This document shows, piece by piece, positions 45,979 through 54,376 of a stretch of 64,000 nt of DNA. The stretch lies in the NCBI RefSeq assembly GCF_900109645.1, contig NZ_FOBG01000001.1, forward strand, positions 620,001 to 684,000, read 5' to 3'. This stretch comes from Duganella sp. CF402 (GTDB taxonomy: Bacteria; Pseudomonadota; Gammaproteobacteria; Burkholderiales; Burkholderiaceae_D). The notes under the pieces were generated by a model, which made no database searches, had not been told where the DNA came from, and saw only the letters and a program-made list of their open reading frames with translations. The translations under genes and the position numbers were made by a program. Position 1 is the stretch's first letter; every line of letters begins with the position of its first letter.

Positions 45979-48245
45979 CCGCCGCCGACCAGCCCGCACT
46001 CCACGCCCAGCGCAAGCGCTTGCGCCAGGTGGAGCTGCTGCTGGAAGTCTCGCGCCGCATGGCCGCGTATGACACGCTGGACGAAATCCTCACCGCGCTG
46101 GTGGAAGTCACCACCGAAGAACTCGATGCCGAACGCGGCACGCTGTTCCTCAACGATGCCGAAACCGGCGAGCTGTTTTCCCGCGTCGCCCAGGGCAATA
46201 TCCAGCGCGAAATCCGCTTCCTCAACCACACCGGCATTGCCGGCCACGTGTTCACCACCGGCGAGCCGGTCATCATTGCCGACGCCTACGCCGATGCGCG
46301 CTTCAACCGGTCGATCGACGAGCAGACCGGCTTCGTCACGCGCAACATCCTGTGCGTGCCGATCAAGACCTTCAAGGGCGAGATCATCGGCGTGTCGCAG
46401 ACGCTGAATAAGCGGCGCGGCAAGTTCACCCGCAATGACCTGCAATTGCTGGAAGCGCTCACCACGCAAGGCACGCTGGCGCTGCAGAGCGCGCGCTTCC
46501 TTGAAAGCATGAAGAAGATCCGCCGCCAGGAGATGGAGTTCATCGACGTGGTGTCCGAGGTCACGGCCGATATCAAGCTCGGCTCGCTGCTGCAAAAGGT
46601 GATGGGCGAGGCCACGCGCCTGCTCAACGCCGAGCGCTCGACGCTGTTCCTCAACGATGAGAAGACCGGCGAGCTGTGGTCTGAAGTGGGGCAGGGGCTG
46701 GAGTCGCTGCAGATCCGGCTGCCCAACAGCGCCGGCATTGCGGGCGCGGTGTTCACGTCGGGGAAGACCATCAACATTCCGTACGCTTACGCCGACCTGC
46801 GCTTCAATCCGGCATTCGACAAGAAGACCGGCTACTTCACGCGCTCGATTTTGTGTGTGCCGATCGTGAACAAAGCCGGCAAGATCATCGGCGTGACGCA
46901 GGTGCTGAACAAACGCGGCGGCCCGTTCAGCGCCGAGGATGAATCGCGGCTGCGCGCCTTCACCGCGCAAATTTCGATCGCGCTGGAAAACGCCAAGCTG
47001 TTTGCCGATGTCCAGCAGATCAAGAACTACAACGAGGCCATGCTGGAATCCATGTCCAACGGCGTGATTACGCTGGACAGCCAGGAAAAAATCGTCACCT
47101 GCAACGAGGCCGGGCAACGCATCTTGCGCGCCCAGGGTACGGTCATCGTCGGTCAGCAGGCGGGCGAGTTCTTCGGCGCGGCCAATACCTGGATCATGGA
47201 CCGGCTGCGGCAGGTGGAAGTCAACGAATCGGCCGAGCACCTGATGGACGTCGAGCTGGTGCTGGGCGACGAGAAGCGTTCGGTCAACCTCAGCGTGCAG
47301 CCGCTGCTGTCGATGGAAAAAAAGCGCATCGGCTGGATGCTGATGATCGAGGATATTTCGAGCGAGAAGCGGCTGCGCTCCACCATGTCGCGCTACATGG
47401 ACCCCGGCATCGCCGACCAGATGGTGGCCAACGGCGCCGAAATGCTGGGCGGTAAAAACGTGCTGGCCACGGTGCTGTTCTCCGATATTCGCAGCTTCAC
47501 CACCATCACCGAGCAGCTCGGCGCGCAGGGCACGGTCACCATGCTCAACGAATACTTCACGCTGATGGTCGATTGCATCCAGCGCGAAGAAGGCATGCTC
47601 GACAAGTTCATTGGCGACGCCATCATGGCCGCGTTCGGCATCCCGGTCGGCCACGAGGACGACCCGGACCGCGCAGTGCGCACCGCCATCGCGATGGTCA
47701 ATGAGCTGCGCAACTGGAACCAGCTGCGGGCCGGGGAGGGCAAGCCGCCGGTGGAGATCGGCATCGGGCTGAACACCGACCTGGTGGTGTCCGGGAATAT
47801 CGGCTCCAAGAAGCGCATGGACTACACCATCATCGGCGACGGCGTGAACCTGGCGGCGCGGCTGGAATCAGCCTGCAAGCAGTACGGCGCGCGCATCCTG
47901 ATCAGCGAATTCACCTACCGGGCGCTGCGCGGCACCTACCGTACGCGCGAGGTCGATATCGTGGTGGTCAAGGGCAAGACCAAGCCGGTGTCGATCTACG
48001 AGGTGCTCGACTATCACACCGAGGACAGTTATCCCGGGTTGCAGGAGGCGATGGGTCTGTTCCGCAACGGACTGCAAAGCTACCGCAAGCGCAACTGGAA
48101 CGCCGCCTGCAAGCTGTTCGAGGAAGTGCAGGCGCTGAATCCGAACGATCAGGTGGCGGAGCTGTACGTGGACCGCTGCCGCCACATGGCGGTCAATCCG
48201 CCGCCGGCCGATTGGGACGGCACATTTATTATGGAATCGAAGTGA
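45975..48245 (+). CDS. GAF-GAF-PAS class III adenylate cyclase (CyaB1-like)
   Basis: Cytoplasmic cyclase of 756 residues making cAMP. Two GAF domains (about 30-185 and 215-375), a PAS domain (about 385-480) and a class III catalytic domain (about 490-680). The second GAF contains NKRGGPFSAEDE, matching the NKFDE motif of cyclic-nucleotide-binding GAF domains; the first has a related NKRRGKFTRND. Catalytic metal Asp residues are in LFSDIRSFT and IGDAIMA, Lys in LDKFIGD and the Thr/Asn/Arg set in DYTIIGDGVNLAARLE, so it should be active and favour ATP. Feedback activation by cAMP is likely, as in cyanobacterial CyaB1/B2. A small helical tail follows. Confidence 0.92.
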   Translation: MTAADQPALHAQRKRLRQVELLLEVSRRMAAYDTLDEILTALVEVTTEELDAERGTLFLNDAETGELFSRVAQGNIQREIRFLNHTGIAGHVFTTGEPVIIADAYADARFNRSIDEQTGFVTRNILCVPIKTFKGEIIGVSQTLNKRRGKFTRNDLQLLEALTTQGTLALQSARFLESMKKIRRQEMEFIDVVSEVTADIKLGSLLQKVMGEATRLLNAERSTLFLNDEKTGELWSEVGQGLESLQIRLPNSAGIAGAVFTSGKTINIPYAYADLRFNPAFDKKTGYFTRSILCVPIVNKAGKIIGVTQVLNKRGGPFSAEDESRLRAFTAQISIALENAKLFADVQQIKNYNEAMLESMSNGVITLDSQEKIVTCNEAGQRILRAQGTVIVGQQAGEFFGAANTWIMDRLRQVEVNESAEHLMDVELVLGDEKRSVNLSVQPLLSMEKKRIGWMLMIEDISSEKRLRSTMSRYMDPGIADQMVANGAEMLGGKNVLATVLFSDIRSFTTITEQLGAQGTVTMLNEYFTLMVDCIQREEGMLDKFIGDAIMAAFGIPVGHEDDPDRAVRTAIAMVNELRNWNQLRAGEGKPPVEIGIGLNTDLVVSGNIGSKKRMDYTIIGDGVNLAARLESACKQYGARILISEFTYRALRGTYRTREVDIVVVKGKTKPVSIYEVLDYHTEDSYPGLQEAMGLFRNGLQSYRKRNWNAACKLFEEVQALNPNDQVAELYVDRCRHMAVNPPPADWDGTFIMESK

Positions 48246-49160
48246 ATGAAGATACCCCGGAGTACGCTGGAACAATGGCAGGTGCTGCAAGCGATCGTCG
48301 AGTGCGGTGGCTATGCCCAGGCGGCGGAAGCCTTGCATCGCAGTCAGTCCTCGGTCAGCTACATGGTGGCCAAGCTGCAGGAACAGCTGGGTGTGGAATT
48401 GCTGGAGATCGACGGCCGCCGTGCGCGGCTGACCAAAAACGGCGAAGCCTTGCTGGCCAAGGCGCGCGAACTGCTGGGAGACGCCTTCCAGCTGGAACAA
48501 TTGGCCGGCAGCCTGGTCGAGGGCTGGGAGCCTCAGGTCAGCATCGCGGTCGACAGCCTGTTTCCGGTGGAACTGCTGGTGCAGGTGCTGCGCGATTTCG
48601 AACCGTGGGCCAAGCATACGCGGGTCAACCTGGAAGAAACGATTTTGTCCGGCTCCGAGGACGCGCTGCTGGAGAAACGGGTGGACCTGGCGATAGTCAG
48701 CACCATTCCCAATGGTTTTCTAGGCGACGCGCTGATGGATATTGAATTTGTCGCTGTGGCCCATCCCTGCCATCCGCTGCATGCGTTGGGGCGGGAATTG
48801 GAAACCGATGATTTAAGCCGCAACTTGCATATCGTGGTGCGCGATTCCGGTACCAACCCGCGCGATCACGGCTGGTGGTTGAATAGCAGCCAGCGCTGGA
48901 CTGTCACCAGTCCGCATACTCGGATGGAAATGATTTGTAATGGAATCGGCTTTGGCTGGCTGGCCACCCACAAAATCCAAAAACAATTAGAGGAAGGTTT
49001 GCTCAAGCCCTTGCCATTGCGCGTGGGGCAGCGGCGCAAACTCTCCTTATCGCTGGTGGTGACGAATCCGGAATTAGCCGGACCGGCGGCCTGCCGATTG
49101 GCGAATTTAATCCGCAAGGTAGTGGTAGATGGAATACAGCGGCGCCCTTTGTGTGAATGA
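48246..49160 (+). CDS. LysR family transcriptional regulator
   Basis: Regulator of 304 residues; helix-turn-helix AQAAEALHRSQSSVSYMVAK and an effector domain with DSGTNPRDHGWWL. It begins at the base right after the cyclase stop codon. The target is not evident, since no divergent partner exists; control of distant genes is likely. The sequence becomes somewhat more AT-rich toward the 3' end and into the H-NS gene. Confidence 0.9.
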   Translation: MKIPRSTLEQWQVLQAIVECGGYAQAAEALHRSQSSVSYMVAKLQEQLGVELLEIDGRRARLTKNGEALLAKARELLGDAFQLEQLAGSLVEGWEPQVSIAVDSLFPVELLVQVLRDFEPWAKHTRVNLEETILSGSEDALLEKRVDLAIVSTIPNGFLGDALMDIEFVAVAHPCHPLHALGRELETDDLSRNLHIVVRDSGTNPRDHGWWLNSSQRWTVTSPHTRMEMICNGIGFGWLATHKIQKQLEEGLLKPLPLRVGQRRKLSLSLVVTNPELAGPAACRLANLIRKVVVDGIQRRPLCE

Positions 49161-49271
49161 GTGGTAGAAAATATTCATTTTTATCGCTATATTGGGATAT
49201 AGCTAGAGTGCGGCCGCCAAATTATGGTAAATTGCGCGTATCAAATAACCCCTCGCGATGAAGGAATTAAG

Positions 49272-49562
49272 ATGACGACTTACCAGGAATACAAAGCGAA
49301 GATCGCTGAACTGGAAAATCTGGCCGAATCCGCCCGTAAAAACGAAGTTACGCAGGCTAAAGAGAAAATCTTCACCATCATGCGTGAATACGGCCTGACG
49401 GTTGCGGATCTGGGCGGCGTGGCCAAGGTAAAAACGTCGAAACCGCGCGCGCCGGTGCCAACCAAGTACCGCGACGACACCACCGGCGAGACCTGGACCG
49501 GCCGTGGCCGCGCGCCGAAATGGCTCGAAGGCAAGAACAAAGACGATTATCTGATTAAGTAA
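49272..49562 (+). CDS. H-NS family nucleoid protein
   Basis: DNA-binding protein of 96 residues with a helical oligomerisation half ([17 protein letters not shown]) and the C-terminal H-NS motif [14 protein letters not shown], which inserts into the minor groove of AT-rich DNA. ATG 49272 has AAGGAA 7 nt upstream. Typical short betaproteobacterial H-NS (BpH3/Bph2-like). Acts on AT-rich or foreign DNA globally. Confidence 0.93.
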   Translation: MTTYQEYKAKIAELENLAESARKNEVTQAKEKIFTIMREYGLTVADLGGVAKVKTSKPRAPVPTKYRDDTTGETWTGRGRAPKWLEGKNKDDYLIK

Positions 49563-49596
49563 TTTTCTTTTCAATGCCGGGCAGGCGGAGTTTATA

Positions 49597-50874
49597 TTGA
49601 AGCGTAATCGACTTGCAGTATTAATCTCCGTCTTAATCGGCATATTCTCTCCTGCGGCGCACGCCGCAGACACCCTGTTAAGCCCCGCGCGGGTGTGGAC
49701 TGGCGAGGGCCAGCCGCATACCAATTGGTCGGTGCTTATCAGCGGCAACAAGATCGCCGCCGTCGGGCCGGCCGATAAAATGAATATCCCTGCGGGCGCC
49801 GAGCGTATCAACCTGCCGGACGCCACCCTGATTCCCGGTTTAATGGATTTGCACTCGCATGTGCTGCTCCATCCATATAACGAAACCACGTGGGATGACC
49901 AGGTCTTAAAGGAATCGGTCGAATACCGGACTTTGCTGGCAGGCCGCCACGCCGCTGCGACTTTACGCGCGGGATTTACCACGCTGCGCGATCTCGGCAC
50001 CGAAGGCGCCTTGTATGCCGACGTCGCCATTAAAAAAGCGATTAATGACGGCGTGATACCGGGGCCGCGATTATTTATTGCCACCCGGGCGATTGTCGCC
50101 AGCGGCAGTTATGGCCCGTCGCCGCGCAGTTATCGCGCCGATGTGGATTTGCCGAAAGGCGCGCAGGAGGCCAGCGGCGTCGACGAGGTCGTAAAAGCGG
50201 TGCGCGAGCAGGGCGCGCGCGGCGCCGACTGGATCAAGGTCTACGCCGACTATCGCACCGGTCCTGACGGCAGCGCCCACGCCACCTTCTCGCAAGCGGA
50301 ACTGAACGCGCTGGTGCAAGCGGCGCATGAATCGGGCCGCAAGGTCGCGGCCCACGCCAGCACCGACGAGGGCATGCGCCGCTCGGCCTTGGCCGGCGTC
50401 GACACCATCGAGCACGGCTACGGCGGCAGCGAGGCCACCTTCAAGCTGATGGCCGAGCGCCATGTGGCTTATTTCCCGACCCTGACCGCTCCCGAAGCCA
50501 CCAGCGAATATTTCCAGAAGCATCAGCGTGGCGGCGCGCCAACCCCGTCCATGCAAGCGGCGGCGCGCGCCTTCCAGCTGGCGCGCAAACTGGGCGTCAG
50601 CATCGGCAACGGCAGCGATGTCGGCGTGTTTGCACATGGCGACAATGCGCGTGAGCTGGAGTGGATGGTCAAGCTGGGCATGACGCCGCTGGAGGCCTTG
50701 CGCGCCGCCACCGTGGTCAACGCGGCGGTGCTTGGACAGCCTGCATTGGGGCAGCTGCGGGAAGGCTATCTGGCGGACGTGGTCGCGGTGCAGGGCGATC
50801 CCACGCAAGATATTTCAGTCTTGCGAAAAGTGCAAATGGTCATAAAAGACGGAACGATTTTCATTCGACCATGA
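49597..50874 (+). CDS. Exported amidohydrolase family protein
   Basis: Protein of 425 residues starting with TTG 49597 behind a GGAG site, with signal peptide ([20 protein letters not shown]). Metal-dependent amidohydrolase fold: [16 protein letters not shown] supplies the first His pair, WIKVYADYR the Lys position, [19 protein letters not shown] and NGSDVGVF the remaining ligands. Similar to imidazolonepropionase or prolidase-like (Xaa-Arg dipeptidase) enzymes. Substrate unknown. Confidence 0.88.
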   Translation: MKRNRLAVLISVLIGIFSPAAHAADTLLSPARVWTGEGQPHTNWSVLISGNKIAAVGPADKMNIPAGAERINLPDATLIPGLMDLHSHVLLHPYNETTWDDQVLKESVEYRTLLAGRHAAATLRAGFTTLRDLGTEGALYADVAIKKAINDGVIPGPRLFIATRAIVASGSYGPSPRSYRADVDLPKGAQEASGVDEVVKAVREQGARGADWIKVYADYRTGPDGSAHATFSQAELNALVQAAHESGRKVAAHASTDEGMRRSALAGVDTIEHGYGGSEATFKLMAERHVAYFPTLTAPEATSEYFQKHQRGGAPTPSMQAAARAFQLARKLGVSIGNGSDVGVFAHGDNARELEWMVKLGMTPLEALRAATVVNAAVLGQPALGQLREGYLADVVAVQGDPTQDISVLRKVQMVIKDGTIFIRP

Positions 50875-50884
50875 ACCGGGGTCA

Positions 50885-50913
50885 GGCATTTCGTGAGATC
50901 ATAGCGAAATGCC
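50885..50913 (+). promoter_or_regulatory. Hairpin covering the start codon of the LON-domain gene
   Basis: GGCATTTCG and CGAAATGCC pair over 9 bp with an 11-nt loop; the right arm contains the ATG at 50909. It is joined on its left to CCGGGGTCAGG, part of the repeat seen at 43296. It may limit translation of the downstream gene. Confidence 0.5.
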
Positions 50914-51529
50914 ATCAATCCCTCTTTTTCCGCTGAAAACGATTCTGTTCCCTGACGGCCATTTGCCGTTACAGGTGTTTGAAGTGCGCTATCTCGACCT
51001 GGTCAAGCGCTGCATCGCCAAGGGTGAAGAGTTCGGCGTGGTCTCGCTGCTGGACGGCAGCGAAGTGCGCGTCCCCGATCAACACGAAACCCTGTCCGGC
51101 TGCGGCACGATGGCGCGTATCCTCGACTGGAGCGCGCCGCTGCCGGGCCTGCTGCAAATCTCCTGCATCGGCACCACGCGCTTCCAGGTCAAGACGGCCG
51201 AGCAGCTCAAGCATGGCTTGTGGATGGCCGAGGTGGAGGAGGTGGCGGAGGATATGGTGGTGCCCATCCCGACCGAGCAGCAGGACGTGGCCAACGCGCT
51301 GGGCGCGCTGATCCGCTCGCTGCAGAAGAAGCAGATCTCGACCGCCAATATGTCGCTGGCGCCGCCGTATCGGTTGGACGAGGCCGGCTGGGTGGCGAAC
51401 CGCTGGTGCGAATTGCTGCGGCTCGATATCGAAGAGAAGCAGCGCCTGCTATTGCAGGAAAATCCGGTGCTGCGGCTGGAGCTGATCCAGGATGTGCTGA
51501 GCGAGAGCGGCCTGCTCGATAATCACTAA
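50909..51529 (+). CDS. LON N-terminal (substrate-binding) domain protein
   Basis: Protein of 206 residues containing only the N-terminal domain of Lon protease (IPLFPLKTILFPDGHLPLQV, VRYLDLVKRC); there is no ATPase or protease part. Such stand-alone proteins are conserved in proteobacteria; they may hold peptides or modulate proteolysis. Start is inside a hairpin and no ribosome site is visible. Confidence 0.88.
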   Translation: MPSIPLFPLKTILFPDGHLPLQVFEVRYLDLVKRCIAKGEEFGVVSLLDGSEVRVPDQHETLSGCGTMARILDWSAPLPGLLQISCIGTTRFQVKTAEQLKHGLWMAEVEEVAEDMVVPIPTEQQDVANALGALIRSLQKKQISTANMSLAPPYRLDEAGWVANRWCELLRLDIEEKQRLLLQENPVLRLELIQDVLSESGLLDNH

Positions 51530-51530
51530 A

Positions 51531-52490
51531 TCAATCGGCGTGCGCTTCGCTCGGATCATCGAGTGCGTGCACGCGCACCGACCACATCACACCCGCAATC
51601 AATAACGCCACGGCGGCAATTTCCAGCGCGCGCGGCAACTGCTGCTTGTAGATGAAACCGTACAGCAGCGCGAACAGCGTTTCGAACAGGATCAGCTGGC
51701 CGGACAAGGTCAGCGGCACCTTGCGGCTGGCCACGTTCCACAGGTGGTTGCCGATCACCGAGGCGCCCAGTGCCAGCAGCGCGTTGACGATCCAGAACAC
51801 GGTCCAGTCGCGGCCGCTGGCAACTGCTGCGGCGCCGGTCACGTCGCCGTGGAAGATGGCCAGCGCCACCAGCGCAATCACCATCGCGATCAGACCGCTG
51901 GAAATACCGTACAGCGACGACCACTCGCCGCTGCTGAAGTGCGGATTGCGTTTCAGGTAGCGCGCGTTATCGACCGAGTACCAGGTCCAGCAGGCCAGCG
52001 CGCCGGCGGCGCACAGCACGCCCAGCAGCTTGGCGTTGAACGGCATGCCGTTGCCGACGTCGTGCGTGAACACATCGATGTTGATGCAGGCGATACCGGC
52101 CGCCACCAGCAGCAGCGGCAACACCAACTGCCTGAGCGGCACCGAGCCATGATCCTTGTGGCCCATCAGCGTGACGGAAATCGGCAGCACGCCGATGATC
52201 AGAGAGGTGGCGGCCACGCCGGCCAGTTTCACGCCCAGCGCAAGCAGCATGTAGTAGACGATGTTACCGGCCAGCGCGTGCTTGATCATGGCGATGACGT
52301 CGTCGCGGTCGAGCCGGCGCAGCAGCGGCGCCAGGCGCGTGCCCATCAGGCTGGCGGCGATCAGGCCGTAGGCGATGTAGCGGCCGCAGGCCATTTCCAG
52401 CGGCGTGAAGGCGCTCAGGAACACCGGCGTAATGAACACCATGCCCCACATGGCGCCCGCCAGCAAACCACACAACACGCCGTGCCACAT
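51531..52490 (-). CDS. EamA/DMT family transporter
   Basis: Integral membrane protein of about 319 residues with ten hydrophobic helices arranged as two EamA halves (GVLCGLLAGAMWGMVFITPV and the second starting near LGVLCAAGALACWTWYS). Members export amino acids or metabolites. I use ATG 52490 (GAGGA 8 nt upstream) rather than ATG 52526, which would overlap the upstream gene. Convergent with the LON-domain gene by 1 bp. Confidence 0.9.
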   Translation of the reverse strand: MWHGVLCGLLAGAMWGMVFITPVFLSAFTPLEMACGRYIAYGLIAASLMGTRLAPLLRRLDRDDVIAMIKHALAGNIVYYMLLALGVKLAGVAATSLIIGVLPISVTLMGHKDHGSVPLRQLVLPLLLVAAGIACINIDVFTHDVGNGMPFNAKLLGVLCAAGALACWTWYSVDNARYLKRNPHFSSGEWSSLYGISSGLIAMVIALVALAIFHGDVTGAAAVASGRDWTVFWIVNALLALGASVIGNHLWNVASRKVPLTLSGQLILFETLFALLYGFIYKQQLPRALEIAAVALLIAGVMWSVRVHALDDPSEAHAD

Positions 52491-52501
52491 CGTTGAAGTC
52501 C

Positions 52502-52732
52502 TCAGTAGAGTGTGCAAAGCCACCATATCGCCGCCACGTTGGCGACGGCGCTGCACCAGAAAGCGATTTGAAACGAAGTCTTGACCGTTTTATGCCGCAG
52601 CGCCTGCTGCGCCAGCCAGCCGCCCGGCCAGCCGCAGCACAGGCCCAGCAGCAGCAAGGTGCGCTCGGAAATGCGGCGGCGCTGGTGGATTGCCGCCGAT
52701 TTGTCGATGGCGTAGGCGATGAAGCAGGCCAC
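52502..52732 (-). CDS. DUF1294 family small membrane protein, start uncertain
   Basis: At least 76 residues: SVACFIAYAIDKSAAI, WPGGWLAQQALRHKTVKTSF are DUF1294 signatures with two or more membrane helices. The listed start is a GTG, but the frame stays open and hydrophobic up to 52798 (PPALTWLWLASFYGVAS), which is where family members normally begin. The only initiator-like codon there is CTG at 52798, overlapping the trpS stop as CTGA. Function of the family is unknown. Confidence 0.75.
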   Translation of the reverse strand: MACFIAYAIDKSAAIHQRRRISERTLLLLGLCCGWPGGWLAQQALRHKTVKTSFQIAFWCSAVANVAAIWWLCTLY

Positions 52733-52794
52733 GCTGGCGACGCCGTAGAACGACGCCAGCCACAGCCAGGTCAGCGCCGGCGGCAGCTGCTGGT

Positions 52795-53844
52795 TCAGAA
52801 GTAGCTCAGGCCGAGGGCGGCCTTGACTTCATCGGCGGTCTGGGCCGCCACTTCGCGTGCGCGCATGGTGCCTTCTTTCAGCATCTGCATGATGTAGCCC
52901 TTGTCCTGCGCCAGCTCTTCGCGGCGGGCGCGGATCGGCGCCAGCATTTCCTGCAGCACCAGTTCCAGGCGTTTCTTGACGATGGAATCGCCCAGGCCGC
53001 CGCGCACGTAGTGGGCTTTCATTTCTTCCAGCTTGTCCTTTTCAGGATCGAAGGCATCCAGGTAGATGAAGGCAACGTTGCCTTCCAGGTGGCCCGGATC
53101 TTCCACGCGCAGGTGCAGCGGGTCGGTGTAGACCTTCTTCACGGCGGCGGTGATTTCGGCGGCGCTGGCGCCCAGGTTGATGGTGTTGCCCAGCGACTTG
53201 CTCATCTTGGCTTTGCCGTCGATGCCCGGCAGGCGGCCGATGTCCGGCACCAGCGCCTTGCACTCGACCAGGATGTTCTTGTCGGCGATGCGGTTGAAGC
53301 GGCGCACGATTTCGTTGGTCTGTTCGATCATCGGGATCTGGTCTTCGCCGACCGGCACCAGCGTGGCCTTGAAGGCCGAGATGTCGGCCGCCTGTGAGGC
53401 AGGGTAGGTCAGGAAGCCGGCCGGGATGTCGCGCTCGAAGCCGCGCAGGGCGATTTCGGTTTTCACGGTCGGGTTGCGCTCGAGGCGGGCTACGGTGACC
53501 ATGTTCAGGTAGTAGAAGGTCAGCTCGGCCAGCTCGGGAATCTGCGACTGGATCAGGATGGTCGACTTGGCCGGGTCGATGCCGACTGCCAGGTAGTCCA
53601 GTGCCACTTCGACCACGTTGCGGTGCACCTTGTTGGTGTCGTCCATGTTGTCGGTCAGCGCTTGCGAGTCGGCCAGCATGATGAATTGCTTGAACTGGTG
53701 CTGGTACTCGACGCGGTTGCGCAGGCTGCCGACGTAGTGGCCGAGGTGCAGCGGGCCGGTCGGGCGGTCGCCGGTCAGGATGATTTGCGGACCTTTAGGT
53801 GCGACGGCGACGGCTTCGGTGTTGGACTGTTCAGGCAGACTCAT
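52795..53844 (-). CDS. trpS: Tryptophan-tRNA ligase
   Basis: Class I aminoacyl-tRNA synthetase of 349 residues charging tRNA-Trp. The HIGH-equivalent is [13 protein letters not shown] near residue 30, and the KMSKS loop is exact in [11 protein letters not shown]. Length and order match bacterial TrpRS of the family with an N-terminal extension of about 18 residues. The stop overlaps a possible CTG start of the DUF1294 gene. Confidence 0.97.
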   Translation of the reverse strand: MSLPEQSNTEAVAVAPKGPQIILTGDRPTGPLHLGHYVGSLRNRVEYQHQFKQFIMLADSQALTDNMDDTNKVHRNVVEVALDYLAVGIDPAKSTILIQSQIPELAELTFYYLNMVTVARLERNPTVKTEIALRGFERDIPAGFLTYPASQAADISAFKATLVPVGEDQIPMIEQTNEIVRRFNRIADKNILVECKALVPDIGRLPGIDGKAKMSKSLGNTINLGASAAEITAAVKKVYTDPLHLRVEDPGHLEGNVAFIYLDAFDPEKDKLEEMKAHYVRGGLGDSIVKKRLELVLQEMLAPIRARREELAQDKGYIMQMLKEGTMRAREVAAQTADEVKAALGLSYF

Positions 53845-54095
53845 CAGGGTTCCTTGGGATTGCTAGGTTTTGCCCCGGTCTGGATGTAAAAACGCCACCA
53901 GACGAGGGCGGCGTTGATAAAAATATCACATCACTATTGGGAAAGTGGCCGCTCGCGCTAGGAGCGGCGCCAATACATGCAGGCGTGAAGTGGGGCAGAA
54001 AAAATCATGGCCGTATGGTTGCAGTTCGTGGCCGGTCTGTCAAGGTGGGGAACTCTCCGGCGCGGCAGGCGGTCTAAGCTTAAAAGGAGAATAAT

Positions 54096-54335
54096 ATGGC
54101 TAACAACTTCAATATGGTGGCATTCATGGACGCACTGGTGGAAGGTGGATTTAGCGAACGGCAGGCCAAGGCGCTGGCGTTGGCGCTATTTGAGGTCATT
54201 GACAGTCACTTGGTCACGAAAGACCATTTGGACATGCGTTTGGCGCAATTGAAATCCGAGATGATTCAATGGATGGTCGGCCTTTTGCTAGCTCAATCAG
54301 GCGTCATCGCTGTGCTCTTTAAACTCCTGCATTAA
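54096..54335 (+). CDS. Small coiled-coil/membrane protein (DUF1640-like)
   Basis: Protein of 79 residues: MVAFMDALVEGGFSERQAKA, a short coiled coil (LVTKDHLDMRLAQLKSEM) and a C-terminal membrane helix (WMVGLLLAQSGVIAVLF). This matches the layout of DUF1640/CCDC90-like bacterial proteins of unknown function. Strong AAAAGGAG ribosome site. The 250 bp before it shows no gene. Confidence 0.75.
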   Translation: MANNFNMVAFMDALVEGGFSERQAKALALALFEVIDSHLVTKDHLDMRLAQLKSEMIQWMVGLLLAQSGVIAVLFKLLH

Positions 54336-54376
54336 TGGTACTATTGCTCCATTGGAAACTTTCCGTTGGAGTCGAT

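Noticed and set aside
45663..47654. A 663-codon minus-strand open frame opposite the adenylate cyclase
   Set aside because: Same antisense artefact; the plus-strand product has complete GAF, PAS and cyclase motifs.
53870..53965. Two small hairpins upstream of the 79-aa gene as a tRNA or riboswitch
   Set aside because: AACGCC/GGCGTT and GCCGCTC/GAGCGGC stems are present but do not form a cloverleaf or any known riboswitch pattern.
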